NCBI GenBank assembly: GCA_028292545.1
Contig: JAQGMC010000125.1
Location: 1-59,059 of the forward strand
Source: Paucimonas sp.
GTDB lineage: Bacteria; Pseudomonadota; Gammaproteobacteria; Burkholderiales; Burkholderiaceae_D
DNA: 59,059 bases
Direction of reading: 5' to 3'
Positions 48,030-58,898 of this stretch are shown piece after piece (positions within the stretch are counted from its first letter, which is position 1; each line of letters begins with the position of its first letter). Below the pieces are notes generated by a model that did no database searches, had not been told where the DNA came from, and worked only from the letters and a program-made list of their open reading frames with translations. The position numbers were made by a program, and so were the translations under genes.

Positions 48030-49391
48030 TTATTGCTCACTGCCGCTCACGGAGGGCAGCGGGCGAATGCGCAGCCAGGCCAGGAAGCGCGCCAGGAATT
48101 CCGGCACCTGGCTGAAGATATAGGCCGCGACCACGGCATTCATCAGTGCGGTGGCAAGGAAAATGCCGGGAATCGACAAGCCCTGCTGCAGCAGCAGCAT
48201 GGCCACGCCTGCGGACACGACCATGAAAAGGGCATTCATGATGTTCATGCCGGCGATGGTGCGCGCCACATGCGCCGGGTCGCAGCGGGTCTGGATCATG
48301 GCAAACAGCGGCACGATGTAGAAACCGCCGAACATGCCGATCAGGGCGCAATCGAACAAGATGCGCAGGCTGCCCGGGCGGCCGATGAAGCCGGCAGCGC
48401 CAACCACGGCCGGGTCGAATGCCGCCTGGCTGGCAAAGTAGAGGTCGATGCCAAACAGCGACAGCCCGATCGAACCCAGGGGCACCAGGCCAATTTCCAC
48501 TTTGCGCCCCGAAAGCCATTCGCACAGCAGCGAGCCCACGCCAATGCCCAGCGAAAAAACCGTCAGCAACAATACGAATACGCCGTGGTCGCCATGCAGG
48601 TAATCCTTCGCATACACCGGGAACTGGGCCAGCATGATCGCGCCGTAAAACCAGAACCAGGAATTGGCCAGCACCGCGATAAAGACTGGCCGGTTCTTGC
48701 GCGTGAAAGCCAGGTTCCTCACAGTTTCGGTAAACGGGTTGCGGTTGATGCGCAGCGTCGGATCTGCGGCCGGCGACAGCGGGATGGCGCGGCTGGCGAG
48801 CCATCCGGCAAGCGCCACGGCCAAGGTGCCGCCTGCCACCAGCGGTATGCCCCAGGGCTTGTGCAGCACCAGCGCCGCACCCAAAATTTCGCCAGTCAGG
48901 ATGCCGACGAAGGTGCCCATCTCGACCACGCCATTGCCACCAATCAGTTCGTTCGCATGCAAGTGCTGCGGCAGGTAGGCATATTTGACGGGACCGAATA
49001 GCGTCGAATGCAAGCCCATGCCCACCACCGCCGCCACCAGCAGCCAAAGCGTGTGGGTCATCCAGCCCAGCGCCGCCAGCGCCATGATGCCGATTTCAAG
49101 CAGCTTCACGAAGCGGGCCAGTCGTCCTTTTTCCATGCGGTCGGCAAGCTGGCCGGCAGTGGCGGAAAACAGCAGGAAAGGCAGGATGAACAAGCCCGGA
49201 ATCAGGTTGTTCAGCAGGCGCGCGTCGGCCGTGGTCCAGGAAGCGGCTTCATAAGTCAGCGCCACCACGAGCGCGGTCTTGAACAGGTTGTCGTTGAAGG
49301 CACCCAGGAACTGGGTCCAGAAAAACGGCGCGAAGCGGCGCTGGCGCAGGAGCGCAAATTGGCCCGGCCGGTCAACGCTTACTTGCGACAA
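48030..49391 (-). CDS. MFS transporter, LplT-like
   Basis: The 453-residue carrier has about 12 membrane segments. It starts at a TTG that directly follows the CBS-protein TAA with no gap; no other start is available before the conserved [29 protein letters not shown]. That [11 protein letters not shown] segment and [21 protein letters not shown] match LplT, the lysophospholipid flippase family, often fused to or next to Aas acyltransferase. No aas gene lies next to it here. Its link with a CBS-domain protein is by zero-gap coupling. Confidence 0.85.
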   Translation of the reverse strand: MSQVSVDRPGQFALLRQRRFAPFFWTQFLGAFNDNLFKTALVVALTYEAASWTTADARLLNNLIPGLFILPFLLFSATAGQLADRMEKGRLARFVKLLEIGIMALAALGWMTHTLWLLVAAVVGMGLHSTLFGPVKYAYLPQHLHANELIGGNGVVEMGTFVGILTGEILGAALVLHKPWGIPLVAGGTLAVALAGWLASRAIPLSPAADPTLRINRNPFTETVRNLAFTRKNRPVFIAVLANSWFWFYGAIMLAQFPVYAKDYLHGDHGVFVLLLTVFSLGIGVGSLLCEWLSGRKVEIGLVPLGSIGLSLFGIDLYFASQAAFDPAVVGAAGFIGRPGSLRILFDCALIGMFGGFYIVPLFAMIQTRCDPAHVARTIAGMNIMNALFMVVSAGVAMLLLQQGLSIPGIFLATALMNAVVAAYIFSQVPEFLARFLAWLRIRPLPSVSGSEQ

Positions 49392-49838
49392 TTACTCGTC
49401 GCCTTCCGCAGGCCAATCGCGGATATAAGCCTTCAGCATCTTGTTTTCAAAACCCTGGGCTTCGAGCACGGCCTTGGCCACGTCATAGAAGGACATGATG
49501 CCCAGCAGCGTATTGCCTTCCATGACTGGCACGTAGCGTGCGTGCAGTTCCAGCATCAGGCGCCGCACTTCATTGATATCCGTGTCGGGCGTGATCGTGA
49601 CCGGATCGTGGGCCATGTGGTCGCGCACATTTTCCGTGCCGACGGTTCCATCGTTGGAATGCAGCGTTTTGATGACTTCGCGGAAGGTCAGCATGCCCAC
49701 CAGCTTGCCGCCTTGCATGACCACCAGCGAGCCAATGTCGCGCTCGGCCATGGTGTGGACCGCTTGCCGCAAGGGTGTGTCGGGGGTAACGGTGTAGAGG
49801 ATGTCGCCCTTGACCTTCAGTATTTCCGATACCTTCAT
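49392..49838 (-). CDS. tandem CBS-domain protein
   Basis: The 148-residue cytosolic protein consists of two CBS domains (about 8-65 and 70-130), the module that binds adenine nucleotides such as AMP, ATP or SAM. Typical motifs are PLRQAVHTMAERDIGSLVVMQGGKLVGMLTFREVI and VTITPDTDINEVRRLMLELHARYVPVMEGNTLLGIMSFYD. The ATG follows GGGGATGGCC; longer upstream frames lack similarity. It ends directly before the TTG of the LplT-like gene, so it may regulate or be co-made with that carrier. Confidence 0.9.
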   Translation of the reverse strand: MKVSEILKVKGDILYTVTPDTPLRQAVHTMAERDIGSLVVMQGGKLVGMLTFREVIKTLHSNDGTVGTENVRDHMAHDPVTITPDTDINEVRRLMLELHARYVPVMEGNTLLGIMSFYDVAKAVLEAQGFENKMLKAYIRDWPAEGDE

Positions 49839-49967
49839 GTGGCCATCCCCGCGCTTGTTGTTCTTCCGATTGCAATGTAGCGTATGCGCAGGTAAAAATC
49901 CAGCCAGCACAGATGTCTCGGCGCAAGCCTGCGGCAGTGAGCGCAGCATCAATGGAGAGGAAGACCG

Positions 49968-51278
49968 ATGAGCGACCCGCATTACCCTGGTTTCGACACG
50001 CTGGCCCTGCATGCCGGCGCCGCGCCCGATCCTGCCACCGGCGCCCGCGCCACGCCGATCTACCTCACTTCATCCTATGTGTTTCGCGATTCCGACCATG
50101 CAGCGGCCTTGTTCAACATGGAACGCGCCGGCCATGTCTATTCGCGCATTTCCAACCCGACTAATGCGGTGCTGGAAGAACGCATTGCCGCGCTGGAAGG
50201 CGGCGTCGCCGGCATTGCAGTCGCCAGTGGCCAAGCCGCCCTGCACCTGGGGCTGGCCACGATTGCGGGCGCCGGCGCACATGTGGTCGCGTCGCGCGCC
50301 TTGTATGGTGGGTCGCACAACCTGCTCGATTACACGATGCGCCGCTTCGGCATCGACACCACTTTCGTCGATCCGCGCGACATTGATGCCTGGCGCGCGG
50401 CGATCCGCCCCGAAACCCGGGTCTTGTTCGCCGAAACCCTGGGCAACCCGGGCCTGGATGTATTGGATATCGAACGCGTCTCGACACTGGCGCATGAGCA
50501 CGACTTGCCGCTGATGGTCGATTCCACCTTCACCACGCCCTATCTGTTGAAACCTTTCGAGCTGGGCGCCGACTTGGTGTTTCACTCGGCCACCAAATTC
50601 TTGTGCGGGCACGGCACGGCAATGGGTGGCTTGCTGGTCGATGGCGGGCGTTTCGACTGGGCTGGTGCACATGCGCGCAGCGGCCGCTTCGCGGAACTGT
50701 GCGAACCCTATGCCGGCTTCCACGGCATGGTATTTGCAGAAGAATCGACCGTGGCGCCCTTTGCGCTGCGCGCCCGGCGCGAGGGACTGCGCGACTTTGG
50801 CGCGGCGATGAGCCCGCACAATGCCTTCACCATCCTGCAAGGCGTAGAAACACTGTCGCTGCGCATGGAGCGGCATGTCGCCAATACGCGCAAGGTGGTG
50901 GCTTTCCTCAATGAGCACAAGGCGGTTGAATCGGTGTCGTATCCGGAATTGACTAGCCATCCCGACCATGCGCTGGCGCAGCGCCTGCTGCCGCGCGGTT
51001 GCGGCGCAGTGTTCTCATTCAGCCTGCACGGGGATCGCGCCGCGGGCCGGCGCTTTGTCGAAGCGCTGAAAGTGTTTTCCCACCTGGCTAATGTGGGCGA
51101 CGCCAAGTCGCTGGTGATCCATCCGGCCTCGACCACGCATTTCCGGGTACCGGTTGCGCAACTTGCGGCGTCCGGCATTACTGAAGGCACGATGCGCCTG
51201 TCAGTCGGCCTGGAAGATGCCGATGACCTGATCGAAGACTTGCAGCGCGGCTTGCGCGCAGCGCAAAAAGGGGCCTGA
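49968..51278 (+). CDS. metY: O-acetylhomoserine aminocarboxypropyltransferase (MetY-like)
   Basis: The 436-residue PLP enzyme has FDTLALHAGAAPDPATGARATPIYLTSSYVF, the MetY-type start, YSRISNPTNAVLEERIAALEGG, the Lys-containing FHSATKFLCGHGTAMGG and the closing RLSVGLEDADDLIEDL. It would make homocysteine from O-acetylhomoserine and sulfide. O-succinylhomoserine sulfhydrylase is an alternative. A strong ribosome site (GGAGAGGAAG) precedes the ATG. An alpha/beta hydrolase gene starts one base after its stop. A related PLP enzyme lies at 22,986. Confidence 0.85.
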   Translation: MSDPHYPGFDTLALHAGAAPDPATGARATPIYLTSSYVFRDSDHAAALFNMERAGHVYSRISNPTNAVLEERIAALEGGVAGIAVASGQAALHLGLATIAGAGAHVVASRALYGGSHNLLDYTMRRFGIDTTFVDPRDIDAWRAAIRPETRVLFAETLGNPGLDVLDIERVSTLAHEHDLPLMVDSTFTTPYLLKPFELGADLVFHSATKFLCGHGTAMGGLLVDGGRFDWAGAHARSGRFAELCEPYAGFHGMVFAEESTVAPFALRARREGLRDFGAAMSPHNAFTILQGVETLSLRMERHVANTRKVVAFLNEHKAVESVSYPELTSHPDHALAQRLLPRGCGAVFSFSLHGDRAAGRRFVEALKVFSHLANVGDAKSLVIHPASTTHFRVPVAQLAASGITEGTMRLSVGLEDADDLIEDLQRGLRAAQKGA

Positions 51279-51279
51279 G

Positions 51280-52086
51280 ATGCTGCTCGACGTGCAGGGG
51301 TCGCAGGTTTATTTTTACAGCGGCGGCAAGGCTTTCGATCCAGCCTTGCCGGCGATTGTCTTTATCCATGGCGCCCAGAATGATCATTCGGTATGGGCCT
51401 TGCAAAGCCGGTATTTCGCGCATCACGGCTATGCAGTGCTGGTGCCCGACTTGCCCGCGCATGGCCGCAGCAAAGGGCCGCCACTGGGTTCGGTGGAAGC
51501 GATGCGCGACTGGCTGCTGGCGCTGATGGATGCCGCCGGGCTGCAGCAGGCAACGCTTGTCGGCCACAGCATGGGCGCGCTGGTGGCGCTGGAAACGGCT
51601 GCGCATGCACCCGGGCGCGTGCACAAGCTTGCGCTGCTGGCCGTAGCCTGGCCGATGAAAGTGTCCCCAACCTTGTTGCGCGACGCACTTGAAAACCAGC
51701 CGCGCGCGACGATGGCAGTCAATATCTGGTCGCACTCCACGCTCGCACCCAAGCCATCTTCACCGGGGCCGGGTTTCTGGGTCCCGGGCATGTCGCAACG
51801 GCTAATGGAACATGTCACTGCAAGCAGCAGCGAACCGGTGTTCCATACCGACTTTGTCGCTTGCGACAGTTATGCCGGTGGCGAGAATGCGGCGCGGGCG
51901 CTGGCTTGCCCTGCCCTGTTCGTGCTCGGAAGCAGCGACATGATGACGCCGCCGAAGGCTGCGGCCGGGCTGCGGCAGGCGCTGCCGCAAGCCGAAGTCG
52001 TGATGCTCCCCTGCGGGCACAACATGATGGCCGAGCAACCGGATGCGGTGCTGGATAGCTTGCGCCGCTTTATCGACCTTCCCTAG
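51280..52086 (+). CDS. alpha/beta hydrolase
   Basis: The 268-residue protein has a classical alpha/beta hydrolase arrangement: VFIHGAQNDHSVWALQSRYFAHHG (oxyanion region), DLPAHGRSKG, nucleophile elbow LVGHSMGALVALE (about 90-102), acid in VLGSSDMMTPPKAA and histidine in CGHNMMAEQP (about 246). Family includes haloperoxidase-like and ester hydrolases. It starts one base after the metY stop, so it is co-transcribed with it. In O-acetylhomoserine pathways an associated hydrolase may act on acyl intermediates, but this is only inference from proximity. Confidence 0.82.
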   Translation: MLLDVQGSQVYFYSGGKAFDPALPAIVFIHGAQNDHSVWALQSRYFAHHGYAVLVPDLPAHGRSKGPPLGSVEAMRDWLLALMDAAGLQQATLVGHSMGALVALETAAHAPGRVHKLALLAVAWPMKVSPTLLRDALENQPRATMAVNIWSHSTLAPKPSSPGPGFWVPGMSQRLMEHVTASSSEPVFHTDFVACDSYAGGENAARALACPALFVLGSSDMMTPPKAAAGLRQALPQAEVVMLPCGHNMMAEQPDAVLDSLRRFIDLP

Positions 52087-52116
52087 CTGGCTGCCAGGCG
52101 GCGCAATAGCCAGCCT

Positions 52117-52119
<3 letters not shown>
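52086..52119 (+). terminator. convergent hairpin between hydrolase and YihY
   Basis: GCTGGCT (52086-52092) pairs with AGCCAGC (52108-52114) and is followed by CTTTAA. It sits in the 30-bp space between two convergent stop codons and would end the metY-hydrolase transcript. Confidence 0.4.
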
Positions 52120-54583
<2,464 letters not shown>

Positions 54584-54632
54584 AAACAAGCGATCCGCCC
54601 GGGCTGTGGCGGCGCTCCCGCCTGGCTGGACC

Positions 54633-56066
54633 ATGACCCCACGAACCGAGCAAGCAAGCATGGAAGCTTTCCTCGACGCCTGCCGCGCCACCATTGGCGC
54701 CAGCCAGGTGCTGGTGGATGTGGCCGACATGGCTGGCTACCTGACCGACTGGCGCCGCCGCTTCACTGGACGCGCGCTGGCCGTGCTGCGTCCGGCCAGC
54801 ACCGTGGAAGTGGCTGAACTGGTCGCGCTTTGCAAGACCTGGCGCGTGCCGATCGTGCCGCAGGGCGGCAACACCGGCCTGGTGCTGGGCAGCGTGCCCG
54901 ACGAAAGCGCCCGCGCAGTCGTGATGTCGCTTGGACGCTTGAAGCGCATTCGCGCCATCGACGCCGTCAACAATACGATGACCGTGGAGGCGGGTTGCGT
55001 GCTGGCCCAGGTGCAAGCCGCGGCGGCGGCGAGCGACCGGCTATTCCCGCTGTCGCTGGCTTCCGAAGGCAGTTGCACCATCGGCGGCAACCTCTCCACC
55101 AATGCCGGCGGCACCGGCGTGCTCCGTTACGGCAATGCGCGCGAGTTATGCCTGGGGTTGGAGGTGGTGACGGCCGACGGCGACATCTGGGATGGCTTGC
55201 GCGGCCTGCGCAAAGACAATACCGGTTATGACTTGCGTGACTTGTTCATTGGCGCCGAGGGCACGCTGGGCATCATCACCGCGGCGGTGCTGAAGCTGTT
55301 CCCGCAACCGAAGGCGCGCCTGACTGCCTTGACCGGTTTGCATACGCCCGCCGACGCGCTGAAGCTGTTGATGATTGCCCAGGAACGCTGTGGCCCGGCA
55401 TTGACCGGGTTCGAGCTGATGTCCGGTTTTTGCATGGACCTGGTGAAGCGGCATTTCCCGCACCTGGAACACCCGCTGCCCAAACGCTACCCGCAATACG
55501 TGCTGCTGGAATTGTCGGACAGTGAATCGGAAGAACATGCGATGACGCTGCTGGAAGCCGTCATGACAGTCGCGCTGGAAGAAGACCTGGTGCAGGATGC
55601 GGTGGTGGCATCGTCGATCGCCCAGTCAAAATCGCTGTGGCAGTTGCGCGAACATATATCCGAGGCCCAGGCTGCAGAGGGCAAGAACATCAAACACGAT
55701 GTGTCCGTCCCGATATCAAATATCGGCGCTTTTGTTCACACAACGGACAAGCACTTACAAGACTTTTACCCAGGCGTTCGGATGGTGACCTTCGGGCATC
55801 TTGGCGATGGCAATTTGCACTACAACGTATCGCCTCCCCCGGGCATGGATGCTAATAAATTCCTTGCGTGCCAGGCCGGCGTCAACCGCGTCGTGCATGA
55901 CAGCGTTCACGGCTTCGGCGGGTCGATTTCGGCAGAGCATGGCCTTGGCGCATTGAAGCGCGAGGAAATCCTGCGCTACAAGTCGCCGGTTGAAATGCAC
56001 CTGATGCACACCATCAAACAGGCACTGGATCCGCTGAACCTGATGAACCCGGGGAAAGTGCTCTGA
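54633..56066 (+). CDS. FAD-linked oxidoreductase, D-lactate/D-2-hydroxyglutarate dehydrogenase-like
   Basis: This 477-residue flavoprotein belongs to the VAO/PCMH family (GlcD, DLD, D2HGDH). The FAD-binding motif is PIVPQGGNTGLVLGSVP (about 75-91), followed by SEGSCTIGGNLSTNAGG and IGAEGTLGIITAAVLKLFPQP. The C-terminal half has the FGHLGDGNLHYNV segment typical of the GlcD family and SAEHGLGALKR. The likely role is oxidation of a D-2-hydroxy acid, with electrons passed to quinone or an electron-transfer flavoprotein. The ATG at 54633 is the upstream of two candidates (the other is 54660). Confidence 0.88.
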   Translation: MTPRTEQASMEAFLDACRATIGASQVLVDVADMAGYLTDWRRRFTGRALAVLRPASTVEVAELVALCKTWRVPIVPQGGNTGLVLGSVPDESARAVVMSLGRLKRIRAIDAVNNTMTVEAGCVLAQVQAAAAASDRLFPLSLASEGSCTIGGNLSTNAGGTGVLRYGNARELCLGLEVVTADGDIWDGLRGLRKDNTGYDLRDLFIGAEGTLGIITAAVLKLFPQPKARLTALTGLHTPADALKLLMIAQERCGPALTGFELMSGFCMDLVKRHFPHLEHPLPKRYPQYVLLELSDSESEEHAMTLLEAVMTVALEEDLVQDAVVASSIAQSKSLWQLREHISEAQAAEGKNIKHDVSVPISNIGAFVHTTDKHLQDFYPGVRMVTFGHLGDGNLHYNVSPPPGMDANKFLACQAGVNRVVHDSVHGFGGSISAEHGLGALKREEILRYKSPVEMHLMHTIKQALDPLNLMNPGKVL

Positions 56067-56084
56067 ACCTTTCAGAGGACTTTC

Positions 56085-56564
56085 ATGCGCCTTCCACCGC
56101 CCTGCCTGTGCTTCCCATCCCTGCCGCTTTTGCTGCTGGCGCTGCTGTTGGTGGCTTCATTGCCGGCCCAGGCAATGTACCGCTGCAGTAGCGGTGGCTC
56201 GACTACCTATTCCGATACGCCTTGTGCCAGTGGCCAGTCCGTGGCCGTGCTGGCCCCGGCCGATGTGCCCGATCCGGCTACCGCGCGTGAAGTCGCACGC
56301 AAGACCGCGCGCGACCAGGCGGAATTGAACCGCTTGCGCAGCGAACGCGAGCGGCGTGCGGCGCAAGAAGAATCGGCCCGCAACCGGGCCGAAGCCGGGC
56401 GCCTGGCGCACCAGAAAAAATGCAAGCTGCTGGATATGAAGAAACGCTGGAGCGAGGAAGATGCCGCCCACGCTGATGCAAAGCGGGAAGCGCGCGCCAG
56501 GCGAAGCCAGCGCCGCAAGCAAGAACAATATGCGCTCGAGTGCGGCGCGCAAACCGGGATGTGA
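56085..56564 (+). CDS. DUF4124-domain exported protein
   Basis: The 159-residue protein has a signal peptide (about 1-30) and a short DUF4124 domain directly after it (MYRCSSGGSTTYSDTPC, about 31-48), then a strongly charged, coiled-coil-like region (about 62-155) rich in Arg, Ala and Glu. DUF4124 proteins are common in the periplasm of betaproteobacteria, and their function is unknown. It starts 18 bp after the dehydrogenase stop, on the same strand, and converges with the A24-like gene. The cysteine pair could form a disulfide. Confidence 0.82.
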   Translation: MRLPPPCLCFPSLPLLLLALLLVASLPAQAMYRCSSGGSTTYSDTPCASGQSVAVLAPADVPDPATAREVARKTARDQAELNRLRSERERRAAQEESARNRAEAGRLAHQKKCKLLDMKKRWSEEDAAHADAKREARARRSQRRKQEQYALECGAQTGM

Positions 56565-56610
56565 AGCGCGTAGGTTGAAGCTGAGGCGGCTGCTGCGGTC
56601 CTGGCGCCGC

Positions 56611-57225
56611 TCAGGCCGGGCCCAGGCGCAGCATGAACAGAATCTGCAGGTCCGGGCTCATGGTGAGGTAAAGCACCGTGCCAGCCGCGATAGCGACGCC
56701 AAAGGGCAGCTTGGGCGTCGGCGCCGGGCTACCGCCGATAGGTGGCATGTCGCGCACCATCATCTTGAAAAAGCCGCTCATCAGCAATTCCTGGATATTG
56801 TTCACAAAAGCGCCGACCGAGCGGGTCCGGCAAATCAGGTAGGCTGCCAGCACCCCGGCCATCACAAAGGAGCACAACAGCACCGCCAGGGCGCAGTTCG
56901 GACCCAGGTAGGCGCCCACCATTGCCATCAGCATCACATCGGTGATGCGCAGCAGTTTCAGCGCATACAGGGGCAGCAGCAGGCAGGCCCCCATCGCCAT
57001 CGCAAACACGGATTTGACGAAGCCGACACCGCCCGGAACCGGACTTGCCAGGCCGCCTCCTTCAGGCAGTACGGTGTTGAGCGCCACGCCCAGCAGTGCC
57101 CATGACAGCATGTGGCGGCGCGATACTGCCTGGCGTTTTAGCTGGGCGGCAGCAAACATCAATAGCCGGGCCGACAGCGCCAGGACCACCAGCGTGCAGA
57201 CCGTCGAAACGGAAGACATGTTCAT
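56611..57225 (-). CDS. degenerate A24 prepilin-peptidase-like membrane protein
   Basis: The 204-residue membrane protein follows the pattern of TadV/CpaA-type A24 peptidases: a first helix and basic loop (QLKRQAVSRRHML, 28-40), a central LLLPLYALKLLRITDVMLMAMVGAYLGP (82-109) and a late LPFGVAIAAG (173-182). A24 enzymes need one Asp in the first loop and another in G-x-G-D. Here the first site has Gln28 and the second is RITD, keeping Asp96 only. The protein therefore is likely inactive as a peptidase. The ATG at 57225 follows AAGGG; it may be a scaffold or a relic. Confidence 0.6.
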   Translation of the reverse strand: MNMSSVSTVCTLVVLALSARLLMFAAAQLKRQAVSRRHMLSWALLGVALNTVLPEGGGLASPVPGGVGFVKSVFAMAMGACLLLPLYALKLLRITDVMLMAMVGAYLGPNCALAVLLCSFVMAGVLAAYLICRTRSVGAFVNNIQELLMSGFFKMMVRDMPPIGGSPAPTPKLPFGVAIAAGTVLYLTMSPDLQILFMLRLGPA

Positions 57226-57446
57226 CGAAAGCCCTTGCGTCGTTTGTAGTGCAACAGTAACGGGGCGCGGCTCCTGCTTCATGACCAATGGCAAAACGAG
57301 ATGCCGTGCGGTTTGCGCTGGATTGGGAAACTGGTCGGCGGGAAACCTGGCCGGTCGGATTGCGGGGATTGTGGGATTTCCCCCTCCTGCCCGGAAGCGC
57401 ATGCGGTGGTAGGCTGTGGCGTTTCCTTTTTGCACCGGAGTGCTGC

Positions 57447-58637
57447 ATGTCAACCCTGCCAAAGCCGCTTGCCCAGGCCGACTGGATCATCGCCCTCGGG
57501 CTTTCGTTTGGCTCCATGGTTTCGCTGGCGCTGTCGCGCATGTCTTACGGCATGCTGTTGCCGCCAATGCGGGCCGACCTGCACTGGACTTATGCGCTGG
57601 CCGCCGGGATTAATACGGCCAATGCACTGGGTTATGTGGCAGGCGCAATCGGCACCGGCTGGCTGGCGCGCAGGTATGGCCTGGCACGCTGCTTTGTCGC
57701 CTGCCTGGGCTTGAGCGCACTGTCCATCCTGGCCATGGCGCTGGCGTCGGACTATCTCTTGCTGTCCTTGCTGCGTGCCTTCGGGGGTATCGTGAATGCG
57801 CCAGTCTTCATATTGGGGGCGGCGCTGGCTGCCAGCATCAGCACCAGTGAAGCGCGCCGGTCTTCGCTGCTGGTTGCCTTGTATTTCTCTGGCATCGGCA
57901 GCGGCATTGCACTGTCGGGCCTGCTGATTCCAGCCACACAGGCAGTGATGGGCGCCGATGCCTGGCGCTCGGGCTGGGCCGGCCTGGGCATCCTGTCTTT
58001 GCTGCTGGTGCTGCCAGCCAGCATGGCGGCGCGCTGCGTGACGCAGCCAGGCCAGGCGCCGGCGACGGTGCTGAGCAGCGCGCAACTGGGACGGCTGTGG
58101 CCATCCTTCATCGGTTACCTGCTTTTTGGCGCCGGCGCCATGAGTTACATGACCTTCGTCGTCGCTTTCCTGCAGCGTGAAGGCTTTGGCACCTGGACCG
58201 TGGCTGCATTCTGGATCTTGCTGGGCGTGTCGTCAGCCTTGATGCTGCGCGCCTGGGGCCGCTGGCTGGACGGCGCCCGCGGGGCGCGCGGCCTGGCGGC
58301 CGCTTCTGCTGTCACCCTCGCGGGTTCGCTGCCTGTCTTGCTGGCGCCCGGGCTGGGTTCGGCTTTCGTGTTTGCACTTGTATTTGGCGGCAGCATATTC
58401 GCAGCGCCAACCGCGATCACCGTCATGATCAGGCGTTTGCTGCCGCAAGCCTCCTGGACCGCCGCAATGGCGGGTTTGACGGTGGCATTCTCGGTCGGCC
58501 AGATGGCAGGACCGCTGGTGGCAGGCATTGCGTCGGATCGCAGCGGACACTTGTCGACGGGGCTGTGGCTGTCGTCGGCGCTGTTGCTGGCTGCCGGGCT
58601 GTTTTGCATGCTGCAAACCGACGCGCCCGCCCCTTGA
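57447..58637 (+). CDS. MFS transporter, YbfB/YjiJ family
   Basis: The 396-residue carrier has 12 predicted membrane segments and the YbfB/YjiJ features SLALSRMSYGMLLPPMRADLHWTYALAAGINTANALGYVAGAIG and LGVSSALMLRAWGRWLD. Its substrate is unknown. The ATG is 221 bp from the divergent start of the A24-like gene, giving both their own promoter space. The long open frame upstream of the ATG has no similarity to the carrier family. Confidence 0.88.
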   Translation: MSTLPKPLAQADWIIALGLSFGSMVSLALSRMSYGMLLPPMRADLHWTYALAAGINTANALGYVAGAIGTGWLARRYGLARCFVACLGLSALSILAMALASDYLLLSLLRAFGGIVNAPVFILGAALAASISTSEARRSSLLVALYFSGIGSGIALSGLLIPATQAVMGADAWRSGWAGLGILSLLLVLPASMAARCVTQPGQAPATVLSSAQLGRLWPSFIGYLLFGAGAMSYMTFVVAFLQREGFGTWTVAAFWILLGVSSALMLRAWGRWLDGARGARGLAAASAVTLAGSLPVLLAPGLGSAFVFALVFGGSIFAAPTAITVMIRRLLPQASWTAAMAGLTVAFSVGQMAGPLVAGIASDRSGHLSTGLWLSSALLLAAGLFCMLQTDAPAP

Positions 58638-58703
58638 TCCGCACTGCGGGCTGCGAATTTCGCCAGCTCGCGCAATGCGTAACTTTATTCCCGCCTTTTG
58701 ATT

Positions 58704-58738
58704 AGCGACGCTCCAGGCGATGCGCCTGGAGCGTCGCT
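58704..58738. repeat. perfect 16-bp stem hairpin
   Basis: AGCGACGCTCCAGGCG (58704-58719) pairs perfectly with CGCCTGGAGCGTCGCT (58723-58738) over a 3-base loop, 66 bp after the MFS stop. There is no T-tract on either side, so it is not a standard terminator; the position fits a 3' stabilising structure or an operator. Confidence 0.7.
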
Positions 58739-58822
58739 GCAGGCGCGCACAACACCGCGTCAGCCCTGACTATTTTGCTCGCCATTCGGCCGGTGATTGA
58801 CGCAGGGCAGAAGTGGCCACAT

Positions 58823-58848
58823 GGGAAGTTTAAAGCGCGCAACTTCCC
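58823..58848. repeat. inverted repeat upstream of the lipoprotein gene
   Basis: GGGAAGTT (58823-58830) and AACTTCCC (58841-58848) form an 8-bp perfect stem with a 10-bp loop, about 50 bp before the next gene. The outer bases also partly pair. It could be a regulator site or leader structure. Confidence 0.4.
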
Positions 58849-58898
58849 GTGCGGCATTCGACGGTTCAATGTGTTTGTCCAACAACAACGACAAATAC

